Shown: piece after piece, positions 54,847 through 64,000 of the stretch
Position numbering within the stretch: the first letter of the stretch is position 1
Layout of the letters: each line of letters starts with the position of its first letter
From: Chloranthus sessilifolius
Lineage: Eukaryota > Streptophyta > Magnoliopsida > Chloranthales > Chloranthaceae
Direction of reading: 5' to 3'
Length of the DNA: 64,000 nucleotides
Assembly: GCA_021018995.1 (NCBI GenBank)
Contig: CM037596.1
Span: 11,545,501 to 11,609,500 of the forward strand
The notes under the pieces: model-generated
What the model was told of the DNA's origin: nothing
The model's input: only the letters and a program-made list of their open reading frames with translations
Databases searched by the model: none
Translations under genes and position numbers: made by a program

Positions 54847-56164
54847 TGATCAGTGCCAAAATGTGACTAATTTTCGCATCTTAATTCCTACATTTAGCTA
54901 ACCGATGAAAGCATCTGATGGCTTTTATGTAGTTTTAATTATTACAGGTGTTTCTAACCGTTGAATCTTCAAAGAGCTTAAAAGAGAATAATTAAAGGTT
55001 ACTCAGGAGCATTGGACCAAGAAGTCAAAAGAAGCATCAAAGTAGCTCAACATCCACCAGGAAAATGAAGACTCTACCCCTATGTGTCAATCGATTGAGA
55101 ACCAAGTGTCAATCAATCAAAAAGATAAGACAGTTTTGCCCTTTCTTATTTTGAATTTGAAGTCAATCAATTAAGAAAGAATTCTCAATCGATTGAGCCT
55201 ATGAGAGAATTGTTTTGCTCGCCCCTATATAAACAAAGCTACAACTTAGGGTTGAGGGATTTTGGCATTTAGAATTATTCTCTCTTTTTCTTTTAGGATT
55301 TTCTCTGGGTAGATTGTACTTAGGCTTTTACATTTCTTTTTTTTTTACAGTTTATAGGATCATAGATTGTATTTAGGAAAAGCATTGTAAAGAGATCTTT
55401 GGTGATAAATAGAAAGTACATATTTAAGAGAATGGCTTCGAGTTTACAACGAGATCGCACACCAAGGATGAGTGACTAAATCATTTGTTCAAGGATGATG
55501 CGATCCCCAGATAAGTAACATTTTTATGATTAACTCCACAGTTTCGTAATTTCATCATGAAATCATTCTGCTAAAAAGTGTGTTTAATTGAATATCTTTT
55601 GAATACTTTATTATGACCGTTGATCGAGGTTATCAACGATCATAATCGCTAGATCTATACCTACAGGCCGATCTAGGTTGTAGAGTGATTATATGTTCAT
55701 GGTCGTGATTTAAGAATCTTGAGATACGCTATGCTTTTTATATTATTCATACTGTAATGATAGGTTGAGTCATCATTTTTAGATAGGGATGCCGGATCGA
55801 TGATCACGTTTTCTTACGATTCATTTTCTAGATAAATGATAGTGTGATTAATGTGTTATGGAATTGTGGGTTTAATGGTAGAAAGATTACAAATCTGGGG
55901 TAGCAAATTTCTTGATCATTCCTAAAATTATCCCTTTGTTTATCAGAAATTATTCTTGCTCAGATTAGTTTATTTTTCTTACATCTAGAATAGGGTGGTA
56001 ATTATTTGGCAAATCGAATTTTCTCCCTTGGTACTTTCTTGGGTGTTTTAAATCTCTTTAAGGATTAATTAAATTTCACGTTTCTTTGTGGGTTCGACAC
56101 CTTTGATTTTACCGTGCTACAACCGATCTTATGCACTTGCAAGAGTACATTTTAAAACCGACCA
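54847..56164 (+). repeat. 5' LTR of element F
   Basis: It starts TGATCAGTGCCAAAATG right where the Tat integrase frame breaks and ends AAAACCGACCA, 6 bp before the PBS. The length is 1.3 kb. TATATAAA at 55226-55233 marks the promoter. ATGGC (54842-54846) would be the target duplication, whose partner is outside the window. Confidence 0.82.
55080..55210. repeat. Palindrome cluster F1 in LTR (TCAATCGATTGA type)
   Basis: GTCAATCGATTGAGA, GTCAATCAATCAA, GTCAATCAATTAAG and CTCAATCGATTGAGC lie about 35-45 bp apart. Confidence 0.8.
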
Positions 56165-56170
56165 AGTTTT

Positions 56171-56188
56171 TGGCGTCGTTGCCGAGGA
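56171..56188 (+). other. Primer binding site of element F (tRNA-Asp type)
   Basis: TGGCGTCGTTGCCGAGGA differs by two bases from TGGCGCCGTTGCCGGGGA, the site complementary to plant tRNA-Asp that is usual in Athila elements. Confidence 0.8.
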
Positions 56189-56244
56189 AGCGGCAAAATT
56201 TTTATAATTTGGAAAGAGATTTGTGTGAATTTTTTTTTACTGTC

Positions 56245-57150
56245 AATCAATTGAGAACTCTTCTTCAATCGATTGACTGAGTGTTGTGATTATTGATTGC
56301 TGATTTATCAATCGATTGATCCGAAAGTATCAATCGATCAACTGTGGTGGGTTTTAATTTATAAAATTCTAACAAAGTAAAATCCGAATTTTGAATTTTG
56401 GACTTTTGAAATTGTGAAATTTGGAATTTCGATTTTATTAAATTTTAAATTTTGAAATTTGAAATTTGAAATTTAATTTTTGAATTTCGAATTTTGAAAT
56501 CTGGAAATTGGCATTTTGATTTTTTATTTGCAAAACTTTCTTTTCCCTATTTTCTTTTCTTTGGAAGGATTTTTGTGGAGTTCTTTTAGGAAGTAGATAA
56601 TTTTTAGGATTTATTGTTTAGGATTTAAAAGATTCTCTTTTCTTTCCCTCCTTTTAGGTATTGTAGGATTTTGTGGGATTGTTTTTAGATTTTTAAATTT
56701 TATATTTTGAAGTTCAAATCTTAATTTTGATTTTGAAATTTGATTTTTGAATTTTGAAATTTAAAATTGTAATTTTAATTTTCAATTTTTGAAATTTTAA
56801 ATTTGAATTTTTATTTTTAAATATTAAATTTTAAGTTTGATTTTGAAATTTAAATTTTGATTTTCAAATTTTAATTTTGAATTTTTGAATTTTGAATTTT
56901 TTTTTTTTTTTTTAAAATGATTTCTTTTACTAGCTCCCGTTCACTATAGAAATCAATCGATTGACAATTCTGCGTCAATCTATTGAGTCTGGGATACCAT
57001 TTGCCAGTGTGCACTGTGAAATTTTTGGGACTATCAATCGATCGACATTTCTCTGTCAATCGATTAACTAATCCTCTGTTGTGTGCTATTTCAGCTGTAA
57101 TTTCTGTGTGTTTTGTATCAATCAATTGAGACCACTGCCTCAATCGATTG
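56245..57150. repeat. Leader of element F: palindrome clusters F2 and F3 and a TTTGAAATTTGAAAT array
   Basis: Palindromes GTCAATCAATTGAG, TCAATCGATTGA and ATCAATCGATCAAC lie at 56245-56345, and TCAATCGATTGAC, TCAATCGATCGACA and TCAATCAATTGAGA at 56945-57150. Between them (56376-56900) is an AT-rich imperfect array of AATTTTGAAATTTGAAATTT words with no coding capacity. Confidence 0.82.
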
Positions 57151-57208
57151 AATCTGAAGTTTGTGGGATTATTATGGATTCATTAATCCTTGTCGTGGGT
57201 GCTAGTGC

Positions 57209-58980
57209 ATGAGCTTTACTCGATCTCATCACCCACATCTACAACCGTTGAATCGTGAAATTGAAAGGTCTTGCAAAGAAAATCGTAGAACCCAAAGAAT
57301 TCAGTATCATCATGCTAAAACCATGGCAGATTAAAGGTAAGAGAGGAATGGAAACAATCAAAATATTAATAATAGAAATAATAATCATGATGAGGGCCCA
57401 AGAACAATAGAGTATTACAATGATCCTGGTTTCTACGAAGATTAGGATAGTATCATGCATGCCCCCATTCCAGGAAACTATTATGAATTCAAATATGCGA
57501 TGATTCAAATGTTACCGATTTTCCATGGATTGTCCAATGAAAATCCACATGTTCATTTAAATAAGTTTACTAGGGTGTGTAAAATGTTCAGAATTCATAA
57601 TGTCACCGACGAGATAGCTAAGTTAAAACTTTTTCCCTTTTCTTTAAGGGATAAGGCAAAAACATGGTTCTATTCCTTAGAATCACAATCTATCCAAAGT
57701 TGGGCAGAACTATACCATCAATTCTTAAAAAAATATTTTTTCATGACCAAAACCATTAAGTTGCGTCAGAAGATACAATTCTTCTCCTAACAACCTACAG
57801 AAATATTTTATGAATGTTGGGAGCGCTTTAAGGAATTAATCAAAAGTTGCCCTAATCATCAACTTCTAAGGTGGCAACAAGTCCAAAGTTTTTGCAATGG
57901 ACTAATTCCAGAAGAGAGGTGCATGGTTGATGCTTCTTGTGGAGGATCAAGTGCCACAAAAGAGGCTGACGAATTATGGGCATTGTTTGAGAAGTTATAC
58001 CAAACCTCAATACAAAATGAGACATTGGGACGAACGAACCTAGATGTGGTAACCAAATCTCATGTGTTGACTAGAGATGGACTTTACAATGTCAACAATA
58101 ATTCGTCAGATCTATCAACAAAAGTTGATATATTGTCTAAACAAATGAACATGTTGATAGCTACAACAAAGCAAGCTAAAACGCCCATCACCCCCACTAC
58201 GTGTTCGATTTGTGACCACCCAGGTCATATGACCAATGAATGTCCAACTACGCTGTCATTCTTTCCTGATGAACCTACTCCTCAAGAGCAGGTGAATGTG
58301 ACTCAATCTTATCAGCGACAGGATAGAAATATGTACTCCAACACATACAGTCCGGAATGAAAAAATTACCCCAACATAGGATGGGGAGGATCAAACTAAA
58401 CTGGATAGGTGAACCAACAGTACAGATCCAACTCAATGAATGGACAACAGAACTTTCGTCCACAACAGAATTCTAATTTTCAACAGAATTCTCCTTATTA
58501 TCATCCAAACTCTGAGTTCTGCAAAAATCAGAATTTCAATAATAAGTTAATCAATCTCAAACTACCGCTTCGAAAGATTCTAATTTGGAAGAGAAGGTTA
58601 TGCGAAACATGCAAGCTTTCCAACAGATGATAATGGACCAAGTCAGCCAATTGACTAATCAATTGAGTCAACGAGAGGAAGGTAGGCTTCCTAGTCAACC
58701 CCTCAACAATCCTCGAGGTCAAGCATCACTTGATGAAGGACCATCGAATAGTCAACAATTGAAGGCTGTTACCGTGTTGAGAAGTAGGCGAGCAATTGAT
58801 AATCAAGTTACAATGCCAATGGAAGTGAAAAAAAAAAAGAAAAAGAAGCGGCAAAATACAAAGAACCAGAAAAAGAAAAAGAGAAAGAGTCACCTCAAAT
58901 TATCCAACAAGAACCTAAAGAAGAACCAGAACTTGAATCCAATCCCTATATTCCAAAGGCACCATATCCTGAGTGCCTGA
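57209..58980 (+). pseudogene. gag of element F
   Basis: The frame starts MSFTRSHHPHLQPLNREIER at 57209, with three early stops (two near 57332, one near 57445). The capsid-like part follows: MLPIFHGLSNENPHVHL, LFPFSLRDKAKTWFYSLES and AELYHQFLKKYFF, a stop at about 57788, then YECWERFKELIKSCPNH and VDASCGGSSATKEADELW. A CCHC knuckle, CSICDHPGHMTNEC, lies at about 58201-58242. A Gln/Asn-rich stretch follows. After a frameshift near 58545 comes a helical MQAFQQMIMDQVSQLTNQLS segment and a Lys-rich end. This is the usual Athila-type gag. Confidence 0.85.
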
Positions 58981-58994
58981 CACCTCCTTCTAAA

Positions 58995-59761
58995 ATGGGG
59001 AAAGGACCGTCAAAAATGAAGGAAAATTTTGAAACATTCAAACAAGTAAAGATAAATCTTCCATTACTTGAAACAATCAAGCCAATTCCTGAGTATGCTA
59101 AATTTTTCAAGGATCTCTGCACCCGTAAGAGAAAGGCACATACTCAAGTGTCTAAGAAGGTGTTCTTGACTAATCAGGTCAGTTCGATATTGCGATTGGA
59201 TGCACCACAGAAACTGAAGGACCCTGGAGTTCCAACTGTTTCATGTGTCATAGATGGGCAACCAATTGGTAAGGCATTACTGGATTTGGGAGCAAGTGTC
59301 AACCTGAAGTCATACTCAGTGTATGAGAAATTAGGACTAGGCGAATTGAAACCCACGACAGTTACACTCCAACTAACTGATAGGTCAGAAAGACGACTCA
59401 GGGGTATCATTGAAGATGTTTTGGTTGGAATACAGTGGACTTTGCTATTTTGGATATGGAAGCACCTGTTAAATCAACAAATCAAGTACCAATCATTCTT
59501 GGACGTCCGTTCCTCGCAACCGCTAATGCCTGTATTAACTATCGCACAGGAGTCATGGATGTTTCTTTTGGAAACATGAAAGTCAGACTCAATATATTTT
59601 ATGCGATGAACCACTTTCCAAATGAGGATGAGGTTGACTGTTTCTATATCGAACAGGTGGATGAAGTAGTGGACGAAGCTTTGCCGTCAATGCTGACCAA
59701 AGAAGAATTCAAAACTGCTTTATTGGCCATCTATGAGGAGAAAGGAACTGAAAAGAAATAA
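58995..59761 (+). pseudogene. Protease of element F
   Basis: The frame from 58995 reads MGKGPSKMKENFETFKQVKI, PIPEYAKFFKDLCTRKRK and VSCVIDGQPIGKALLDLGAS. The last segment holds the aspartic protease active site as DLGA, normal for Athila. KLGLGELKPTTVTLQLTDRS and GIIEDVLVG follow. A frameshift at about 59430 moves the end, FAILDMEAPVKSTNQVPIIL, GRPFLATANACINY, to the frame that ends at 59761. The active site is kept; only the frameshift and the stop after KGTEKK break the gene from RT. Confidence 0.85.
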
Positions 59762-59995
59762 CCAAAAGAGAAGAGGTTGACTTCATCAAGTCAAGATGAT
59801 AAGTCATGCGAGACTGAGACTAAGGTGGAACCATTACCCATTGAGGCAAAGGGTGAGTTGACACCATCAATCAGGTAACCACCAACTGTTGCATTGAAGC
59901 AGCTGCCTGAGTCACTCAAATATGCTTTCTTGGGACCTTAAGAAATATTTTCGATAATAATTTCATCAATATTATAGAAAACACAAGAGCATGAA

Positions 59996-60990
59996 TTGTT
60001 GAAAGTACTTAAGAACCACAAAGAAGCTATCGGATGGACCTTAGCCGATCTTAAAGGAATTGATCCATCAGTATGTATGCACAAAATATATCTGGAAGAT
60101 GATATTACACCATCGAGGGAACGACAAAGGCGACTTAATCCTAACATGAAAGAAGTTATTTTAAAAGAGATTATCAAGTTACTCGATGCTGGAATCATTT
60201 ATGCGATCTCTGATAGTGAATGGGTAAGCCCAATTCAAATAGTTTCCAAACAATAGAGAATTACAGTAAAAGAAACTACTGAAAGAGAATTAGTGCCTGC
60301 ACCTGAGACGACTAGATGGCGTGTATGTATCGATTATCAAAAATTGAACACCGCCACGAGAAAGGATCATTTTTCCTTGCCATTTATTGATCAGATTCTA
60401 GAAAAGTTGGCAAGACAAGAATATTATTATTTTCTTCATGGATACTTGGGATACAATCAAGTACCTGTGTTTCCATCAGATCAAGAAAAGACAATATTTA
60501 CTTGCCCTTATGGTACCTTTGCTTATCGAAGGATGCCTTTCGGACTTTGCAATACACCGGTCACTTTTCAATATTGTATGTTAGCAATATTCTCGGATAT
60601 GGTTGACAAATTTATGAAAGTATTCATGGATGACTTCTCAGTTTTTGGGAAGACATACGAAATGTGTCTTAACCATTTGACACAGGTATTACAATATTGC
60701 GTAGAATCTAATCTTGTCTTAAGCTGTGAAAAGAGCCATTTTATGGTTCAACAAGGAATTTTGTTGGGACATATCGTTTCCAAGAAAGGAATTAGAGTCG
60801 ACAAGGCAAAAGTCGACTTAACTGCTAATTTGCCACCACCAAAGAGTGTTCAACAAATTCGATCATTTCTGGGGCATGCGAGATTTTACAGAAGATTTAC
60901 CAAAGATTTTAGCAAGGTCGCCAAGCCACTGTGCAACTTGCTTGGAAAAGATGTTCTGTTTGAATTTGATGAGGAATGCATGAAAGCCTT
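59996..60990 (+). pseudogene. Reverse transcriptase of element F
   Basis: Blocks in order: VLKNHKEAIGWTLADLKGI, RERQRRLNPNMKEVILKEII, WVSPIQIVSKQ and a stop at 60254, then WRVCIDYQKLNTATRKDHFS, LPFIDQILEKLA, FTCPYGTFAYRRMPFGLCNT and FMDDFSVFG, the catalytic box with both Asp. LGHIVSKKGIRVDKAK and IRSFLGHARFYRRFTKDFSK close the thumb. The box FMDD is the normal Athila version of YxDD. One in-frame stop is the main defect, so this is one of the best kept enzymes in the window. Confidence 0.9.
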
Positions 60991-61440
60991 CCTAAAACTA
61001 CGCCAGTTGTTATTAAATTCACTGATAATCCAACCACCAGATTATTCACTTCCTTTTGAACTCATGTGTGATGCATCGAACTATGCTATTGGAGCAATAT
61101 TAGAACAAAAGATAAACAAATTACCTCATGTGATCTACTACGCCAGTAAGACACTGATTAATGCACAACTAAATTACACCACCACCGAGAAGGAATTGCT
61201 AGCTGTGGTATATGCATTGGATAAATTCCGTTCTTATTTGCTCGGATAAAAAATAATAGTCTTTTTAGACCACTCTGCATTAAAATATCTGTTGGCAAAA
61301 GAGGACACAAAACCAAGATTGATCTGATGGATCTTGCTTCTCCAAGAGTTCAACTTTGAGATCAAAGATAAAAAAGGGGGTCGAAAATGTTGTAGCTTAT
61401 CATTTGTCATGAATTTTACCTGAAGAATCATTTGTATCTG
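60991..61440 (+). pseudogene. RNase H of element F
   Basis: FELMCDASNYAIGAILEQ carries the first Asp and TTEKELLAVVYALDKFRSYL the Glu. After a stop at about 61247 the frame continues with IIVFLDHSALKYLLAKEDTK (third Asp). It then reaches LLQEFNFEIKDKKG, with a second stop before it (at about 61325) and a frameshift after it. Confidence 0.85.
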
Positions 61441-61474
61441 AGACCATCCGTGACACCTTTTTGGATGAGCATTT

Positions 61475-62724
61475 ATGACAATCGATGCTACAGTTACAAA
61501 AGTTCCTTGGTTTGCTAGTATCGTGAATTATTTGGCCACTGGCAGAATCCCTACGCAATGGGATAAAAATGATAAGAATATCTTCTTCTCTCACATAAAA
61601 TATTACTTTTGGGATGAACCACAGTTGTTCAAAGTTTGTTTTCATATCAAGTCATCTGAAAATGTGTACCTGAAGAAGAGCAACTGAGCATCATAGATTT
61701 CTGCCATGCTGGGGCCTGTGGAGGCCATTTCGGAGGATAAAAGACTGCACAAAAAATTCTTCCAAGTGGATTTTACTTGCCCTCCATCTTTCGGGACACT
61801 GTAAAATTTTACATAGAGAATCAACGAAGTCAACAGCTTGGAAATATTTCAAGACGAAATATGATACCACTGAACCTGATTTTGATTGTTAAAATTTTCG
61901 ATGTATGGGGGATCGACTTCATGGGTCATTTTCTCCCATCATTCAATTATTTATACATTCTGGTGGCCGTTGACTATGTTTCAAAATGGATAGAAGTTGT
62001 GGCAACCCGATCAAATGACCATATAGTGGTCAAATTCTTGAAAGAAAATGTGTTCAACAGATTTGGGATTCCAAGAGCAATCATTAGTGATGGCGGTTCG
62101 CACTTTTGTAATAGCCACTTTACCACTATAATGAGGAAATACGGCGTCACCCACAAGGTGGCAACGTCATACCACCCGCTGACTAGTGGTCAAGTAGAAG
62201 TGTCCAATCAAGAGATCAAACGAGTTTTAGAAAAGATTGTGCGACTAGATAGGAGAGATTGGTCGAATCGGTTATCTGATGCTCTTTGGGCATATCGTAC
62301 TGCATTAAAGACACCGATTGGAATATCGCCATTCAGGATTATATATTAGAAAGCATGCCATCTCCCAGTCAAACTGGAACATAAAACATTTTGGATTGTA
62401 AAAAGATTTAATATTGACATACAAAAGGCAGGGTCCAATCGAAGGCTACAACTGAACTAATTAGAAGAGCTACGCTGTGATGCGTATGAAAATTTGAAGA
62501 TGTACAAGGAACGGTACAAAAAGTTGTACGATCAATCAATTTCTCGGAAGGAGTTCCACTTTGGACAAAAGGTTTGGTTGTTCAACTCCATACTTAAGCT
62601 CCATCTAGGAAAATTGAAATCAAGGTGGGAAGGACCATTTCAGGTTGTATCCATTACCATGCATGGTGCGATTGAGATTAGAAGTCTTAAGGCAATCGAA
62701 CTTTCAAAGTGGGCAACGACTTAA
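61475..62724 (+). pseudogene. Integrase of element F
   Basis: The N-terminal part reads PWFASIVNYLATGRIPTQWD, YYFWDEPQLFK and a CHAGACGGHFGG-like patch. The zinc-finger Cys pair is lost (the place reads [10 protein letters not shown]). The core frame 61777-62349 shows [13 protein letters not shown] (first Asp), [17 protein letters not shown] (second Asp), [19 protein letters not shown] (Glu) and [18 protein letters not shown]. After a stop at 62349, a frame at 62494-62724 supplies [29 protein letters not shown] and [10 protein letters not shown], the usual C-terminal domain. The D-D-E residues are intact. Confidence 0.88.
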
Positions 62725-62879
62725 ACCAATGTTTGAGCCAATGACCCAGATGAGGATTGAAGTGATGTACCTCAGTGACTCGGATAAGTGATAACCAAAC
62801 GGTTGAGCTGTCGACTCATAAACACAGCGCTTCCTGGGAGGCAACCTAGTGTGTTTTGTTTTTGTCTGTCTTTATTTTT

Positions 62880-63420
62880 GTTAAAAATAGTCGTTCTCAA
62901 TCGATTGATTTTAGGAAAGTCAATCAATTGAGAATCATCAAGTCAATCGATTGAGGTGTCTGTCATCATCATCTCTCATTATCAATGGTATGGTCATATC
63001 ATTCAGACTGCATTCCTGTCAATCGATTGAGAGTCCAATTTCAATCGATTGATAACACCTCGACATGATGGCCTATTTTCATAAATCGGAGCGTCAATTG
63101 ACACATCTTTTCGATTGCAGCTAATTTAAGGGGTACTTCACTTCAATGTCAATCGATTGAGACTAACCTCTCAATCGATTGACTTGATTGCCTATTAACT
63201 CTGCCAGTTCCCAAGGCACCTAAACATCGCGACTTTTCGCAAAAAGGCTTGTTTCAATTGATTGACAATACTATGTCAATCGATCGACATAAAGAGTGCA
63301 TGAATGAGTTGTACCACATCACATCCACATTCCAAATGCCCATTAAAGTTCATGCGGCGTGGTGGAGATCAATCGGTCTCAATCGATTGAGGAACATCTC
63401 TCAATCGATTGACAAGATGA
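62880..63420. repeat. Palindrome cluster F4 before the accessory ORF (TCAATCGATTGA type)
   Basis: About thirteen copies of TCAATCGATTGA or one-base variants, arranged mostly in pairs such as TCAATCGATTGAGAGTC..TTTCAATCGATTGATAA, over 540 bp. It is the densest cluster in the window. It uses the same word as the LTR and leader clusters of element F. Confidence 0.9.
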
Positions 63421-63507
63421 TTATATAATGGGGACACCCATGGTCCCCTTCTTCACATTCTCCCTCAAATCCAAGCCTTGCATTTCATCGTTCATTCTCA
63501 TCGTATG

Positions 63508-64000
63508 ATTGAAATGGCGATGCCTAGACCACCGATGTTCCAACCACCTCGTCCTGCCAACAATCCTATGCGCATCCCCAATGACGAGTACGTGGACCGA
63601 CAATTTCAAACGGAGAATTTCTTTGATCTAGCCAAGTATCGTCGCATTGCAGAAGCCGCTCGTTCAATCAAATTCTTCGAGGCCCTTCATTTGGAAATGT
63701 TGCTCGCTCCTCCGCCTATTGATGTCTCTCTACGTATCATACGTCTGTTTTACCAAAACATGGAGTGGGTATAGCAACACTATCGCCAACGGGATTACCA
63801 TTCATCCGCCTCGAGATTGACAACTGGACGTATAATTTACACGCCGCCGATCTTGCCCGTGCATTCAATTTCTATGTGGTTCGCCCATTGAACCACCATA
63901 TCAATCCAACCGTTGATCTCAACCAGGACCTCATGATCAACGACATGTGTGGAGGAAAGTGCAGGTCCGATTTATCAACTAAACGAGCTATCCTACCTAT
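63508..64000 (+). pseudogene. Accessory ORF of element F, same family (partial, runs off window)
   Basis: A methionine at 63508 (MIEMAMPRPPMFQPPRP) opens a Pro-rich head. FQTENFFDLAKYRRIAE, FFEALHLEML and DVSLRIIRLFYQNMEW follow. The frame stops at 63774 and continues in another frame with RLEIDNWTYNLHAADLARAF and VRPLNHHINPT to the window end. The order LR-I-RLFYQNM, then EIDNWTYN, then ADLARAF parallels YPRLVRLFYQHM, EIDGRDYTF and EDMAVAL in element A. It lies downstream of integrase in the sense direction, as in A and C. Confidence 0.7.

Larger units (their letters stand above)
54847..64000 (+). mobile_element. Element F: Athila-like Ty3/gypsy element (runs off the right edge)
   Basis: 5' LTR (54847-56164), PBS (56171-56188), leader with palindromes, gag, protease, RT, RNase H and integrase in gypsy order, then a palindrome-rich spacer and the start of an accessory ORF. 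It is inserted in the Tat integrase, so it is the youngest of the three nested gypsy elements. The gag and protease style and the long gene-poor 3' part fit Athila. The damage is moderate: a handful of stops and three or four frameshifts. Confidence 0.88.

Overview
This is a stretch of angiosperm nuclear DNA made almost entirely of transposable elements, probably from a large, heterochromatic genome region. The evidence is the abundance of plant-type Ty3/gypsy elements (chromovirus/Tekay-like, Athila-like and Tat/Ogre-like), Ty1/copia solo LTRs, L1-type LINE remnants and several MITE families, all AT-rich and heavily broken. The species cannot be told from the sequence. No tRNA, rRNA, CRISPR array or prokaryotic operon was seen. 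Only one candidate host gene stands out: a tiny two-exon gene for a secreted, four-cysteine peptide at 24510-24834, with its own TATA box.

Layout. 1-4858: the 3' end of a gypsy element (A) with an accessory ORF and a 2.24-kb LTR. 5093-12595: a complete but non-autonomous Tekay-like element (E) with two 2.8-kb LTRs, a decayed gag and no pol. 12596-14504: unassigned DNA with a foldback repeat. 14505-18054: a minus-strand LINE (G) broken by a copia solo LTR (5-bp target duplication) and by a plus-strand LINE tail (24-bp target duplication). 18055-25278: MITEs, microsatellites and the small peptide gene. 25279-29180: two plus-strand LINE fragments broken by MITEs and a TRIM-like mini-retrotransposon. 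29595-39580: a minus-strand chromovirus (C) with protease, RT, RNase H, integrase, chromodomain, accessory ORF and an LTR that itself holds another solo LTR. 39581-54846: a minus-strand Tat-lineage element inserted in the protease gene of C, with a long LTR-like region, two antisense accessory genes (plant mobile domain and a DUF7745-like protein) and an integrase. 54847-64000: a plus-strand Athila-like element (F) inserted in the Tat integrase, with LTR, tRNA-Asp-type PBS, gag, pol and the start of an accessory ORF.

The nesting gives a relative history: C is older than Tat, and Tat is older than F. Almost all coding regions carry frameshifts, stops or lost catalytic residues, so the elements look inactive as they stand.

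The most unusual theme is that each LTR element carries its own short palindromic word, repeated in clusters. The same word occurs in the LTR and in the spacers beside the accessory ORF of one element, but a different word is used by the next element. Three gypsy elements (A, C, F), of at least two lineages, share one accessory ORF family after integrase. The Tat element has plant mobile domain and DUF7745-like genes instead, also bracketed by its own palindrome. This suggests, as inference only, a cognate protein-motif system comparable to the VANC anti-silencing proteins of VANDAL transposons.
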